From NCBI RefSeq assembly GCF_036226465.1, contig NZ_CP108476.1, positions 1,426,001 to 1,490,000 on the forward strand: 64,000 bases of DNA. Reading direction: 5' to 3'. Positions 57,140 to 64,000 of this stretch are shown one piece after another. Source of the DNA: Kitasatospora sp. NBC_01250. Lineage in GTDB: Bacteria > Actinomycetota > Actinomycetes > Streptomycetales > Streptomycetaceae. The translations under genes and the position numbers were made by a program. The notes below the pieces were generated by a model. That model was not told the origin of the DNA. It saw only the letters and a list, made by a program, of their open reading frames with translations, and did not search any database. Positions within the stretch are counted from its first letter, which is position 1. Each line of letters begins with the position of its first letter.

Positions 57140-57885
57140 CAGTGGCCGCCCACCGGCCCCAGGACGGAGCGCAGCAGGCCGATCCGGTTGGAGGTCAGCG
57201 AGGCGACACCCGCCGCGCGCATCCGGCGCATGGTGCTGCGCCGGTCCACCGTCCAGGTGCTGACCGCCAGGCCCGCGTCGGCGGCCCGCTCGACCAGCGC
57301 CCGGTCCACCAGGCCGAAGGGCGGGTTGAGGTAGCGCGGGCGCAGGTCCGCCAGTAGCGCGGCCACCGGCACGCCGGGCTGCTTCCAGGTCAGCGCGAGC
57401 GGCACCTCGGGGGCCAGCTCGCGCACCGCGAACATGGCCGCGGCCGGTCCGCAGAAGAGCACCCGGTCCTCGGCGCCCGCCTCGCTGACGGCCCGCCAGG
57501 CGGCCGTGGCGGGTGCCGGTTCGTCCAGGTCGATCATCAGCCTGGCGTCGGGGTGGTCGGCCAGCAGCCCGAGCGCCTCGGCCAGCGCGGGGACCCGCTG
57601 GCCGTCCGCGAAGCGCTGCGCCGCCAACTTCTCGGCGGTGAGCGCGCGCACCGGGCGGTCCAGCCCCCACAGGCGCTTGAGGGTCGGGTCGTGCAGCAGC
57701 ACCGGGACGCCGTCGCGGGTGAGCTGGACGTCCACCTCCACCGCGTCGGCGCCGGCGGCGAGCGCGGCGGCGACCGAGGGCAGGGTGTTCTCGCGGAACC
57801 GGTACGGGTCGCCGCGGTGGGCCACGGCCAGCGGACGGGGCGCGACGTCGACGGGTCCACCGGCGCCCGGCTGCCCGGCGCTCAC
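57139..57885 (-). CDS. Glycerophosphodiester phosphodiesterase
   Basis: 248 residues. AHRGDPYRFRENTLPSVAAA contains the HRG/ENT catalytic pair, VEVDVQLTRDGVPVLLHDP the metal site, STWTVDRRSTMRRM the C-terminal strand. It starts with GTG 57885, overlapping the previous gene's stop. Hydrolyses glycerophosphodiesters to glycerol-3-phosphate. Confidence 0.92.
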   Translation of the reverse strand: MSAGQPGAGGPVDVAPRPLAVAHRGDPYRFRENTLPSVAAALAAGADAVEVDVQLTRDGVPVLLHDPTLKRLWGLDRPVRALTAEKLAAQRFADGQRVPALAEALGLLADHPDARLMIDLDEPAPATAAWRAVSEAGAEDRVLFCGPAAAMFAVRELAPEVPLALTWKQPGVPVAALLADLRPRYLNPPFGLVDRALVERAADAGLAVSTWTVDRRSTMRRMRAAGVASLTSNRIGLLRSVLGPVGGH

Positions 57886-58355
57886 CGGGCGATCCCGTTG
57901 ATCCAGGCGGTGGCCCGCAGCACGAGCTCGCTGTAGGTCGGTTCGCCGGGCACGGCGACCTTGAGGGTCAGCCCGGGCGGGAAGCGGTGCACCTTGGTGT
58001 GCGCGAGGCCGGACCAGACCGCGTCCAGGAAGGCCGGCATGCTGTCGCGCGGGACGTCCTCGAAGGCCACGCCCTCCACGGTGACGGTGACCTCGTCGTG
58101 GTCGAAGAGGCGCACCGAGATCCCCGGCACGCCGCCGAACTCCAGCAGCGCCTCGTGCGGGACGTGGGCCAGGTCCTGGTGCGTCCAGTCGGTGCCGCGC
58201 GAAGCTCCGACCGGGGCGCCCGGGCGGTGGAGGCCGGCGAAGGTCTGGTCGTCGCCGATGTCGTGCGTGGCCGTCACCCGGCGGCCGTGGCGTTCGGCCA
58301 CCGCGGTGGCGGCCACCACCGCGGCCTGGGTGGTGGGCAGGACGGCTCGGGACAC
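57882..58355 (-). CDS. Conserved hypothetical protein upstream of GDPD
   Basis: 157 residues from GTG 58355 with GGAGGAG upstream. No motif I recognise; an ordered soluble protein with DWTHQDLAHVPHEALLEFGGV and SYLELVLRATAWINGI-like ends. Overlaps the GDPD start by four bases, so the two are co-translated. May be a domain of unknown function typical of streptomycetes. Confidence 0.75.
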   Translation of the reverse strand: MSRAVLPTTQAAVVAATAVAERHGRRVTATHDIGDDQTFAGLHRPGAPVGASRGTDWTHQDLAHVPHEALLEFGGVPGISVRLFDHDEVTVTVEGVAFEDVPRDSMPAFLDAVWSGLAHTKVHRFPPGLTLKVAVPGEPTYSELVLRATAWINGIAR

Positions 58356-58366
58356 GGCTCTCCTCC

Positions 58367-58393
58367 AGTGCGGACAGTGCGGACAGTGCGGAC
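58367..58393. repeat. Three tandem 9-bp repeats
   Basis: AGTGCGGAC occurs three times head to tail between the Mop/TOBE gene and the hypothetical gene, just upstream of the latter's ribosome site. Confidence 0.75.
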
Positions 58394-58410
58394 GGTGTCG
58401 ACTCGCGGGA

Positions 58411-58827
58411 TCAGCTGCCTTCGATCATCACATTGGTCGACTTGATGACTGCGGTCGCCCGGGCCCCGGGGGCCAGCGCCAGCTCCTCGGCCGACTCCCG
58501 GCTGATCAGCGACACCACCCGGAACGGCCCGGCCTGGATCTCCACCTGCGCGGCCACGTCACCGAGCACCACGTGGGTCACGATGCCGGGGAACCGGTTG
58601 CGCGCCGAGGAGAGCCGGCCCTCGGCCTCGGCCGCGCCGGGCTTGGCCAGTTCCCGCGCGAAGGCGGCGAGCCGCTCCCCGGCGATGATCCGGTGGCCGT
58701 GCTCGTCCCGCTCGGCGGGCAGCCTCCCGGCGTCGACCCAGCGGCGCATGGTGTCGGCACTGACGCCGAGCATGGCCGCGGCCTCGCCGATGCGGTACTG
58801 GTGGACCGGGCGGGCGGGCTGACCCAT
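58411..58827 (-). CDS. Excisionase/MerR-type HTH plus Mop/TOBE molybdate-binding domain protein
   Basis: 138 residues from ATG 58827 (GGGGAG upstream). HTH (YRIGEAAAMLGVSADTMRRW, VDAGRLPAERDEHGHRII) at 12-50 and a TOBE/Mop domain at 70-138 (SARNRFPGIVTHVVLGDVAA, AEELALAPGARATAVIKSTN). Such two-domain proteins are molybdate-sensing regulators or storage proteins. No molybdate transporter is in the window, so its targets lie elsewhere. Confidence 0.85.
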   Translation of the reverse strand: MGQPARPVHQYRIGEAAAMLGVSADTMRRWVDAGRLPAERDEHGHRIIAGERLAAFARELAKPGAAEAEGRLSSARNRFPGIVTHVVLGDVAAQVEIQAGPFRVVSLISRESAEELALAPGARATAVIKSTNVMIEGS

Positions 58828-58918
58828 GGCACTCCCCGGGGTCTCGTGATGATCGACAGCGGTGTCCCATCCTGCCCCATCGACCCCGCCCCGACACACA
58901 CCGGCGGCCCCCTGGTCC

Positions 58919-59126
58919 TCAATGAGGTAAGCCCACTATCCGCACTCGTCGCAGTCGCCCTGTCGTGGGCGTGAGGGTCCGGCGCTCCGAGCAGTGAATG
59001 CCGCCAACAATCTCCTTGCCGGGGCGGTAGCCGGCGTGCTCCAACAGCCAACCGGCGCCGGCCCGTAGCTGACAGTCGCTGTCAGTATGGACCTGGCAAC
59101 CGGCTGAGCTGCCGTTCCCCGCGTTG
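58919..59126 (-). other. Open frame with protein-like composition but no start codon, possible gene fragment
   Basis: On the minus strand, 69 codons end at TGA 58919-58921: CQVHTDSDCQLRAGAGWLLE, then HAGYRPGKEIVGGIHC. The composition is protein-like, yet the frame lacks an ATG/GTG near its beginning and is cut off by a TAG next to the NUDIX stop. It may be a decayed gene. It contains the palindrome at 59069-59085. I do not recognise a family. Confidence 0.3.
59069..59085. promoter_or_regulatory. Perfect 7-3-7 palindrome
   Basis: CTGACAG TCG CTGTCAG. A regulator site is possible, but it lies 240 bp upstream of the Mop/TOBE gene and inside the fragment frame, so its role is uncertain. Confidence 0.35.
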
Positions 59127-59129
59127 GGC

Positions 59130-59561
59130 TTACCGAACAGCTAGGAGTTCCCCCTGCTCGACAGCGTCACGCAGGACGGTGGCGATCTCCTGAGGCAGGA
59201 GGTTGACGGTGTCGAGCGCCTCGGCAGTGAGGGGAATCTCTTCCAGGAGGTACTCGCCGCGGCCTTCCCGGCTGAACTCGGGGCCGGTGCGGTCCTCGAA
59301 GTTCCACCTCTCGATGGTGGCGAGGTAGAAGTCCTGGCGCTCGTTGTCGGCCTCGATGGTGTGGAGAAGGGAGACGATCCGGGCTTCGCCGGCGATCTCC
59401 TCTCGGACTTCGCGGAGCAGGGCGTCCTCGGGGCTGGCGTCGGTCGGGTCGACCTTGCCGCCGACGATGACCCAGTACGGGGCGATGCCGGGGCGGATGC
59501 GCTTGATCAGCAGCGTGGTGTTGTTCGGGGTGACGAGGACGGCTCGGACTCGCCTGAGCAT
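59130..59561 (-). CDS. NUDIX hydrolase
   Basis: 143 residues from ATG 59561. NUDIX box GGKVDPTDASPEDALLREV then REEIAGEA, slightly longer than the standard spacing but with the REVREE core. Hydrolyses a nucleoside-diphosphate-linked compound. Last gene of the four-gene cassette starting at 63409. Confidence 0.85.
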   Translation of the reverse strand: MLRRVRAVLVTPNNTTLLIKRIRPGIAPYWVIVGGKVDPTDASPEDALLREVREEIAGEARIVSLLHTIEADNERQDFYLATIERWNFEDRTGPEFSREGRGEYLLEEIPLTAEALDTVNLLPQEIATVLRDAVEQGELLAVR

Positions 59562-59596
59562 GGTGGCCTGCTTCCTGCGCGGTGTGGCGGTGCTGG

Positions 59597-60388
59597 TCAG
59601 TGGAGGATCCATCCCCCGTCGACGTGCAACGACTGGCCGGTGACGAAGGACGCGCTGGGGCTTGCGAGGAACGTGACCGCTGCGGCGACGTCCTCGGGGC
59701 GGCCTCGGCGCGGGACGCACTGGCGACGGATCTGGTCCTCCGGTCGGGCACGGTGGTGGGCGGGCAGGTCGTTCTCCGCCTCGACCTGGATGGCCCCAGG
59801 CAGAACAGTGTTCACGCAGATCCCTGCCGGTCCAAGTTCCCTGGCCAGCGACCTGGTGAGGCCGAGCAGGCCGGCCTTGGCGGTGCTGTAGGCGGCCAGG
59901 CCCGGGCGTCCGGCGCGGGCGTTGACGCTGCCGATGTTGACGATGCGGCCCCACCGGCGTTCGGCCATGCCCGGGGTGACGGTGCGGCAAGTGCGGTAGT
60001 GGATGGTGAGGTTGGTCTCGATGGCGCGGTCCCAGTCGTCCTCGCCGAGCTGGCCCCACGGGATGCGGGGGTAGGCGCCGGCGTTGTTGACGAGGATCCC
60101 GATCGGGCCGAGTTCGGATTCGACCTGGCTGGTCAGCATGGCCACGGCGTTCGGGTCGGTGAGGTCGGCGCTGACCTCGATGCCTGTGCGGCCCTCGCGG
60201 CGGACGTCGTCGAGGACCGTGCGGGCCCGGTCGATCTGGGCGAGGTGGTTGATGGCGACGGTGGCTCCGGCTGCGGCCAGGGCACGGCTGATCGCGGCTC
60301 CGATGCCGGTGGCTCCGCCGGTGACCAGGGCCACGCGGCCCTGGAGCGGCCGTGCGGCGATGGGGAGTTCAAGCAGGGGCGTGGTCAT
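59597..60388 (-). CDS. Short-chain dehydrogenase/reductase of the kinase/NTase cassette
   Basis: 263 residues. TGGATGIGAAIS, NNAGAYPRIPWG, IGSVNA and YSTAKAG (catalytic Tyr/Lys) are in place; SLHVDGGWILH closes the protein. The ATG at 60388 lies inside the end of the APH-like gene (20-bp overlap). Substrate unknown; the neighbours suggest a phosphorylated or nucleotide-linked intermediate. Confidence 0.88.
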   Translation of the reverse strand: MTTPLLELPIAARPLQGRVALVTGGATGIGAAISRALAAAGATVAINHLAQIDRARTVLDDVRREGRTGIEVSADLTDPNAVAMLTSQVESELGPIGILVNNAGAYPRIPWGQLGEDDWDRAIETNLTIHYRTCRTVTPGMAERRWGRIVNIGSVNARAGRPGLAAYSTAKAGLLGLTRSLARELGPAGICVNTVLPGAIQVEAENDLPAHHRARPEDQIRRQCVPRRGRPEDVAAAVTFLASPSASFVTGQSLHVDGGWILH

Positions 60389-61496
60389 CGTCGGTCCAAT
60401 CGTCGGGGCTAGTGGCAGGCAGCGGATCGGTGCGGGTGAAGTCTTCGCAGACCGTCTCGGGGTGCTGGGCCTCGGCGAGCTTGGCCAGCAGCAGGAGCAG
60501 GTCGGAGCCGGTGAGCCGTGCGGGCGGGATGACGCCGAGGATCCGCAGGGTGAGGAAGTGCCGGATCTGGGCGAGGAAGCGGTCCGGGCTGAGGCCGGCC
60601 GCCAGGGCGAGGTCGGCTCGAACCCGTTGCAGCAGGCGGGTGATCGCCGCCTGGCGACCGGGGCCGACCGGCCAGGTGTACCGGATCTCCAGGCGGCGAT
60701 GGCGCTCGTCGTGTTCGACGGGCTGGAGGTGCGGGGTGGCGACGGGCGGTAGGTGCAGCGGCAGGGTACGGGCGTAGACGTCGGGCTGGTAGGTGGGCAC
60801 CAGCCAGCCGCCCATGCCCAGCAGGTACCAGAGCATGACGGCGATCTCCCCGGAGAGGGCGTTTCGCCCTGCGTACTCGAAGTCGAGCCAGCACAGCGGA
60901 TCGGCGATGTTCGGCTCGGTCGGGTCGCCCTGGGTAAGGGCGGTGAGCCAGTGGCGGCCGGAGCGGAGGGCTTCCCGGGCATCTCGGATCGCGCCGGGGA
61001 GGTCGAGCCGCAGCGGGATGCCGTTGACCACAAAGGTGTGGCCGGTGAGGGTGCTCAGTGGCAGTGGGCCGCCGGTGCGCGGGCCGGGGAGAGACAGGCG
61101 GCCGGACAGGTACCAGGTGTCGATCCGGCCGCCGGGGCGGATGCGATCCAGGTAGAGGCCGGGCACGCAGGCTGCCAGCGGCGCGGGCCGGCCACTGGCG
61201 GCCACCGCGTCCAGCAGGCTGTCGCACACGGCGTCGACCAGGGCAGTGACCCGGGGCAAGGCGCCCGGGTGGCGGTCGGCGGTGGCGATGAGGTCGCCCA
61301 TCAGCATGGTGCACCGGCCGCTGGCGAACACGTCCTCGTAGGAGACCAGGTGCTTGCCGGACAGCTGAACGTGGCCCAGCAGCTCGGGCACCGGCAGCGC
61401 GTGGGCGACGGCCTGCCAACCGCGGACCTCGGCGTCGGCGCTTGCGGGGTCGAGGACCTTTCGGAAGGCCGGCACCGGCTTCATCGGGGTGCTCAC
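60369..61496 (-). CDS. APH/choline-kinase-like phosphotransferase
   Basis: 375 residues. LTQGDPTEPNI and WLDFEYAG are the catalytic-loop and DFG-like blocks of aminoglycoside-phosphotransferase-fold kinases. The usual catalytic-loop histidine (HGD) is glutamine (QGD), while Asp and Asn are kept. Starts at 61496, overlapping the kinase/NTase gene stop by four bases. Likely phosphorylates a small hydroxyl compound within this cassette. Confidence 0.78.
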   Translation of the reverse strand: MSTPMKPVPAFRKVLDPASADAEVRGWQAVAHALPVPELLGHVQLSGKHLVSYEDVFASGRCTMLMGDLIATADRHPGALPRVTALVDAVCDSLLDAVAASGRPAPLAACVPGLYLDRIRPGGRIDTWYLSGRLSLPGPRTGGPLPLSTLTGHTFVVNGIPLRLDLPGAIRDAREALRSGRHWLTALTQGDPTEPNIADPLCWLDFEYAGRNALSGEIAVMLWYLLGMGGWLVPTYQPDVYARTLPLHLPPVATPHLQPVEHDERHRRLEIRYTWPVGPGRQAAITRLLQRVRADLALAAGLSPDRFLAQIRHFLTLRILGVIPPARLTGSDLLLLLAKLAEAQHPETVCEDFTRTDPLPATSPDDWTDDDHAPA

Positions 61497-63409
61497 GTGC
61501 GGCTCGTGGGCAGGGCGAAGGTGGCCAGCCAGTGGCCGAGGACGGTGTTGGCCAGCTCCACCGCCGCGTCCCGGTTCTCACGCGCCTGGTGCCGCAGGTC
61601 GGTGTGCCCGCCGGAACGGCGGTCGAGGAGGACCGCGAGCGCGTCGTCGTCGGAGGCGCACTCGGTGCCCTCGAACCGGAGCATCACCTTGGCCAGCAGC
61701 GCGGTGATCTTGTACAGCGCCCGTAGGTCGGGGGCTCCTTTGAGGAGCTGGCGGCGGATCTCGATGGCGGCCTGCACGCCGGCCTCGACGCTCGCGGCCA
61801 CGTCGGTGGCCGCGTCGGGGGCGGGCAGCGCGAGTCCTGGGCGGCACCACAGCGGGACGAGCGTGCCGGAGCCGATGAGGGCGAGGACGTGCAGCAGGCG
61901 GGAGGTGACCGCGCCGGTGCGGCACTCGTCCTGGGTCAGCACGGTGAGGCCGAGTTTGACGCCGCCGAGGTCAGCTTCCAACCGTGCGAGGACCTGTCGT
62001 AGGCACGGGATGCTGTCCTGGCCGGCGACCACGAACACGTCCAGGTCGGACCAGCCGTGCTGGTACTTGCCACGCGCTCCGCTGCCGGTGACCGCGAGGA
62101 GGTCGATCAGCGGCGGCTGCTGGACGGTGGTGACGTCCAGCAGCGCGGACAGGTAGGACTCCAGGTGGACGGGCAGGCCCAGGGCGTTGACCGGCGCGGT
62201 ACTCGGTTCGCGCAGCGGCCAGCGGTGGGCGAGCGCGATGCCGTCCAGGCGCCGTTCCAGGTGCAACCGGCTGCCGTTGTTGTCGATCACCTCGTGTGCG
62301 AGCGCGGCGACCTCGGCGGCTCCGCGCCTGGCCTTGACGGTGTCGCGCTCCACCAGGTCCTCGGGCCCGGCGGTGCCGCGTTCGGCGCGGACGCCAGGGG
62401 TGGTGTCGAGGTAGACGATGGCCAACTGGCTGCCGAGCATCCGCTGCAGCTCGGCGGTCGCCTCCTGGTCGTGCAGGGACTCGATGGTCACCCGGTCGAG
62501 GAAGTGGTGGGCCGCGCAGAACCGGTCGAGGCCGTCGACCAGCAGCTCGGCGCGCACCACGGCCGGGATCTCGTAGGGGTCGGTGATGCCGGCGCGGTTG
62601 GCGGCGTCCTCGATCAGGTAGCCGATCTTGAGGCGCCCGTAGCCGTGGTGCAGCCGCAAGTACTCGCCCGCGGTGCTCTTGCCGCTCTCCGACATGCCGC
62701 CGAGCGCCACCACGCGCACCCCGGGCAGGGCGCGCGGCGGCACGAGGGGAGTGAACGGGTGCAGCCGTCGCCGGATCTCGTCCTGGACGGCCATCACCCG
62801 GTGCTCACCGATCACGATGGTCTCCGCCCACCTGTCCTCGCGCACCAGCCGGTAGATCTGCTGGTGCAGGTGGCGCTGGTAGTCCGCGTAGGTCGGGGTG
62901 ACGCTCCGCTCGTGGGACAGGCTGCGGGCGGTGCCGATCACCGGGTCGTCGTCGTGCAGGAGCACGATGCCGTGCTCGATGGCTTCGGCTGCCAGCAGGT
63001 CAGCGGCGAAGGGCGCCAGCAGCTCGCGGGCCCGGTCGGCGGCCGGCTCGGTGCCGGTGTGCTCGCGCACCGCGATGGTGGCGGCGAGGGAGGCCTCCAG
63101 CATCGGGATCCCTCGGTCCATCAGGCGCACTGGACCAGCAGCCGACGTGCGGGAGCGCTCCAGATAGGAGCTGGCCAGCACGTCGGCGACCTCCTCGACG
63201 GGGCCTCGTTCGAACCACCAAGTGCCCATGCCCATAGCCTTGATGCCGCCCCAGCGCGGGTCGTAGTCGTCGAGCGGGCCGGCCATGCGGGCGGTCGGCC
63301 CGATGCGCCGGGCCAGAATGCCGATCTGCTTGGTCTTGCCGACGTTGTCGGGACCGCTGAAGGCGATCGTGGCGGGCGGGGTGGGGGCGTGCTCAGGGGA
63401 GATGGACAC
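61493..63409 (-). CDS. Double P-loop kinase plus nucleotidyltransferase fusion
   Basis: 638 residues from GTG 63409, with GGAGG placed well upstream; the frame opens at 63574. Domain 1 (10-210) is thymidylate-kinase-like with GPDNVGKT (19-26). Domain 2 (230-400) is a second P-loop kinase with GGMSESGKS (237-245). Domain 3 (405-638) is a minimal nucleotidyltransferase with GSG near 442-444 and the catalytic pair in SDLDVF (Asp455, Asp457), followed by a helical tail. I know of no characterised protein with this order. It heads a cassette with an APH-like kinase, an SDR and a NUDIX hydrolase, consistent with making or tailoring a nucleotide-linked small molecule; an antiphage nucleotide role cannot be excluded. 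Confidence 0.8.
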   Translation of the reverse strand: MSISPEHAPTPPATIAFSGPDNVGKTKQIGILARRIGPTARMAGPLDDYDPRWGGIKAMGMGTWWFERGPVEEVADVLASSYLERSRTSAAGPVRLMDRGIPMLEASLAATIAVREHTGTEPAADRARELLAPFAADLLAAEAIEHGIVLLHDDDPVIGTARSLSHERSVTPTYADYQRHLHQQIYRLVREDRWAETIVIGEHRVMAVQDEIRRRLHPFTPLVPPRALPGVRVVALGGMSESGKSTAGEYLRLHHGYGRLKIGYLIEDAANRAGITDPYEIPAVVRAELLVDGLDRFCAAHHFLDRVTIESLHDQEATAELQRMLGSQLAIVYLDTTPGVRAERGTAGPEDLVERDTVKARRGAAEVAALAHEVIDNNGSRLHLERRLDGIALAHRWPLREPSTAPVNALGLPVHLESYLSALLDVTTVQQPPLIDLLAVTGSGARGKYQHGWSDLDVFVVAGQDSIPCLRQVLARLEADLGGVKLGLTVLTQDECRTGAVTSRLLHVLALIGSGTLVPLWCRPGLALPAPDAATDVAASVEAGVQAAIEIRRQLLKGAPDLRALYKITALLAKVMLRFEGTECASDDDALAVLLDRRSGGHTDLRHQARENRDAAVELANTVLGHWLATFALPTSRT

Positions 63410-63506
63410 GAGATTCCTCCACGAGGATGCGCAGTACGTCTTGGAGTGATGGGGCGACCCGGCCGGGGATCGGTCTTCTCCGGTCGGGGCCTGGGGGAGC
63501 GAGGAG

Positions 63507-63689
63507 TCAGGCGGCGGGCGGCGTGTCCGGAGCCGACTCGGAGGTCGAGGCCTGGTCCATGGCAGGCGCGTCATCGTGCTGGATCAGGACCGGCAGGAGA
63601 CCGAGCACAACGGCGTGGCCGAGCGCCCACAGCACAGTCAAGGCGGTACAGACCGGATCGCGGTGTTCGCCCCTGCGCCGGCCGCTCAC
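63507..63689 (-). CDS. Small membrane protein
   Basis: 60 residues starting at GTG 63689, overlapping the ATP-binding protein's stop. A single hydrophobic helix (ALTVLWALGHAVVLGLLPVL) with an acidic, flexible C-terminal tail. Likely co-translated with the ATP-binding gene. The 97 bp from 63410 to 63506 before the cassette show nothing recognisable. Function unknown. Confidence 0.6.
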   Translation of the reverse strand: MSGRRRGEHRDPVCTALTVLWALGHAVVLGLLPVLIQHDDAPAMDQASTSESAPDTPPAA

Positions 63690-64000
63690 ACCCGCTCCAT
63701 GGAGAGGTCGGCCCACACCGTCTTGCCACGGGCGTCCAGCTCGACGCCCCAGACGACGGCCAAGTGGTCCACCAAGGCCAACCCCCGGCCGGACTCGTCA
63801 CCGATGTCAGGGGCGACCAGGACGGGCAGGGTGCGGGAGCCGTCCCGTACGGCGATGCGCACGACGCGGCCCACCCGGCTGGTCACCTGGGCGACGCTGA
63901 CCTGCATCGTGGTCAAGCATCCGGTCTTCGCGGCGTTGGAGACCAGCTCGGTGAGAACCAGCTCAGCATCGTCGGCGAGGTGGATCAGGTCCGAGTCAGC
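63686..64000 (-). CDS. ATP-binding protein, HATPase_c / anti-sigma-factor type (5' part outside window)
   Basis: The last 104 residues of an RsbW-like protein. ELVSNAAKTG is the N-box and ESGRGLALVDHLAVVWGVEL the G-box of GHKL ATPases. The frame continues beyond the right edge. Such proteins are abundant in streptomycetes and often paired with an XRE-type regulator. Followed immediately by the small membrane gene. Confidence 0.83.
   Translation of the reverse strand, partial: ADSDLIHLADDAELVLTELVSNAAKTGCLTTMQVSVAQVTSRVGRVVRIAVRDGSRTLPVLVAPDIGDESGRGLALVDHLAVVWGVELDARGKTVWADLSMERV

Overview
The window is very GC-rich, with actinobacterial codon bias, frequent GTG/TTG starts, purine-rich ribosome sites and many 4-bp start/stop overlaps. 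Gene content (family 2B encapsulin, MoxR/vWA operons, heterotetrameric sarcosine oxidase, anti-sigma-type ATPase) fits a streptomycete (Streptomyces, Kitasatospora or a close relative). No rRNA, tRNA or CRISPR array was seen. The first and last genes run off the window.

Region 1 (1-15499) is a choline / glycine-betaine to glycine catabolic cluster: a Rieske betaine monooxygenase (partial), a dimethylglycine oxidase/dehydrogenase-type flavoprotein, betaine-aldehyde dehydrogenase, an APC permease, an IclR regulator, a Rieske ferredoxin with a decayed ferredoxin-reductase gene, choline dehydrogenase, and soxBDAG. Related TGTTGYGY half-sites lie at five places, several directly downstream of TTGAC promoters, suggesting one IclR-controlled regulon.

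Region 2 (15500-24500) is a mixed accessory zone: a small phage-like gene pair, an NAD(P)-binding protein and a divergent inositol-phosphatase-like protein beside a LysR regulator, remnants of an FAD monooxygenase and of a second GH1 beta-glucosidase next to an intact one, a TetR regulator, a proline-rich tail-anchored protein coupled to a DUF4239 membrane protein, and an SDR.

Region 3 (24592-38691) holds an ion-channel-like membrane protein, a three-gene cassette (unknown protein, MoxR ATPase, HExxH + vWA protein), an aldo/keto reductase, a family 2B encapsulin shell protein with an internal cyclic-nucleotide-binding domain and no recognisable cargo gene beside it, secreted proteins, an O-methyltransferase, DedA, and a TetR/MFS efflux pair with palindromic operators.

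Region 4 (38709-51754) is the most unusual part, a probable biological-conflict (antiphage-type) island. It holds a 1676-residue NACHT - PD-(D/E)XK nuclease-like - DUF2075/Schlafen-type helicase fusion; divergently, a four-gene operon of a DUF4231/SLATT-like membrane protein, a TIR protein, a MoxR ATPase and a degenerate vWA protein; and converging on that, a membrane-anchored TIR-WD40 protein.

Region 5 (51876-64000) is a run of minus-strand genes: two SAM-dependent enzymes, a hydrolase, an AI-2E-type transporter, an AlkZ-like DNA glycosylase, GDPD, and a Mop/TOBE regulator. It ends in a tight four-gene cassette (double P-loop kinase + nucleotidyltransferase fusion, APH-like kinase, SDR, NUDIX) whose product I cannot name, then a short membrane protein and an ATP-binding protein.
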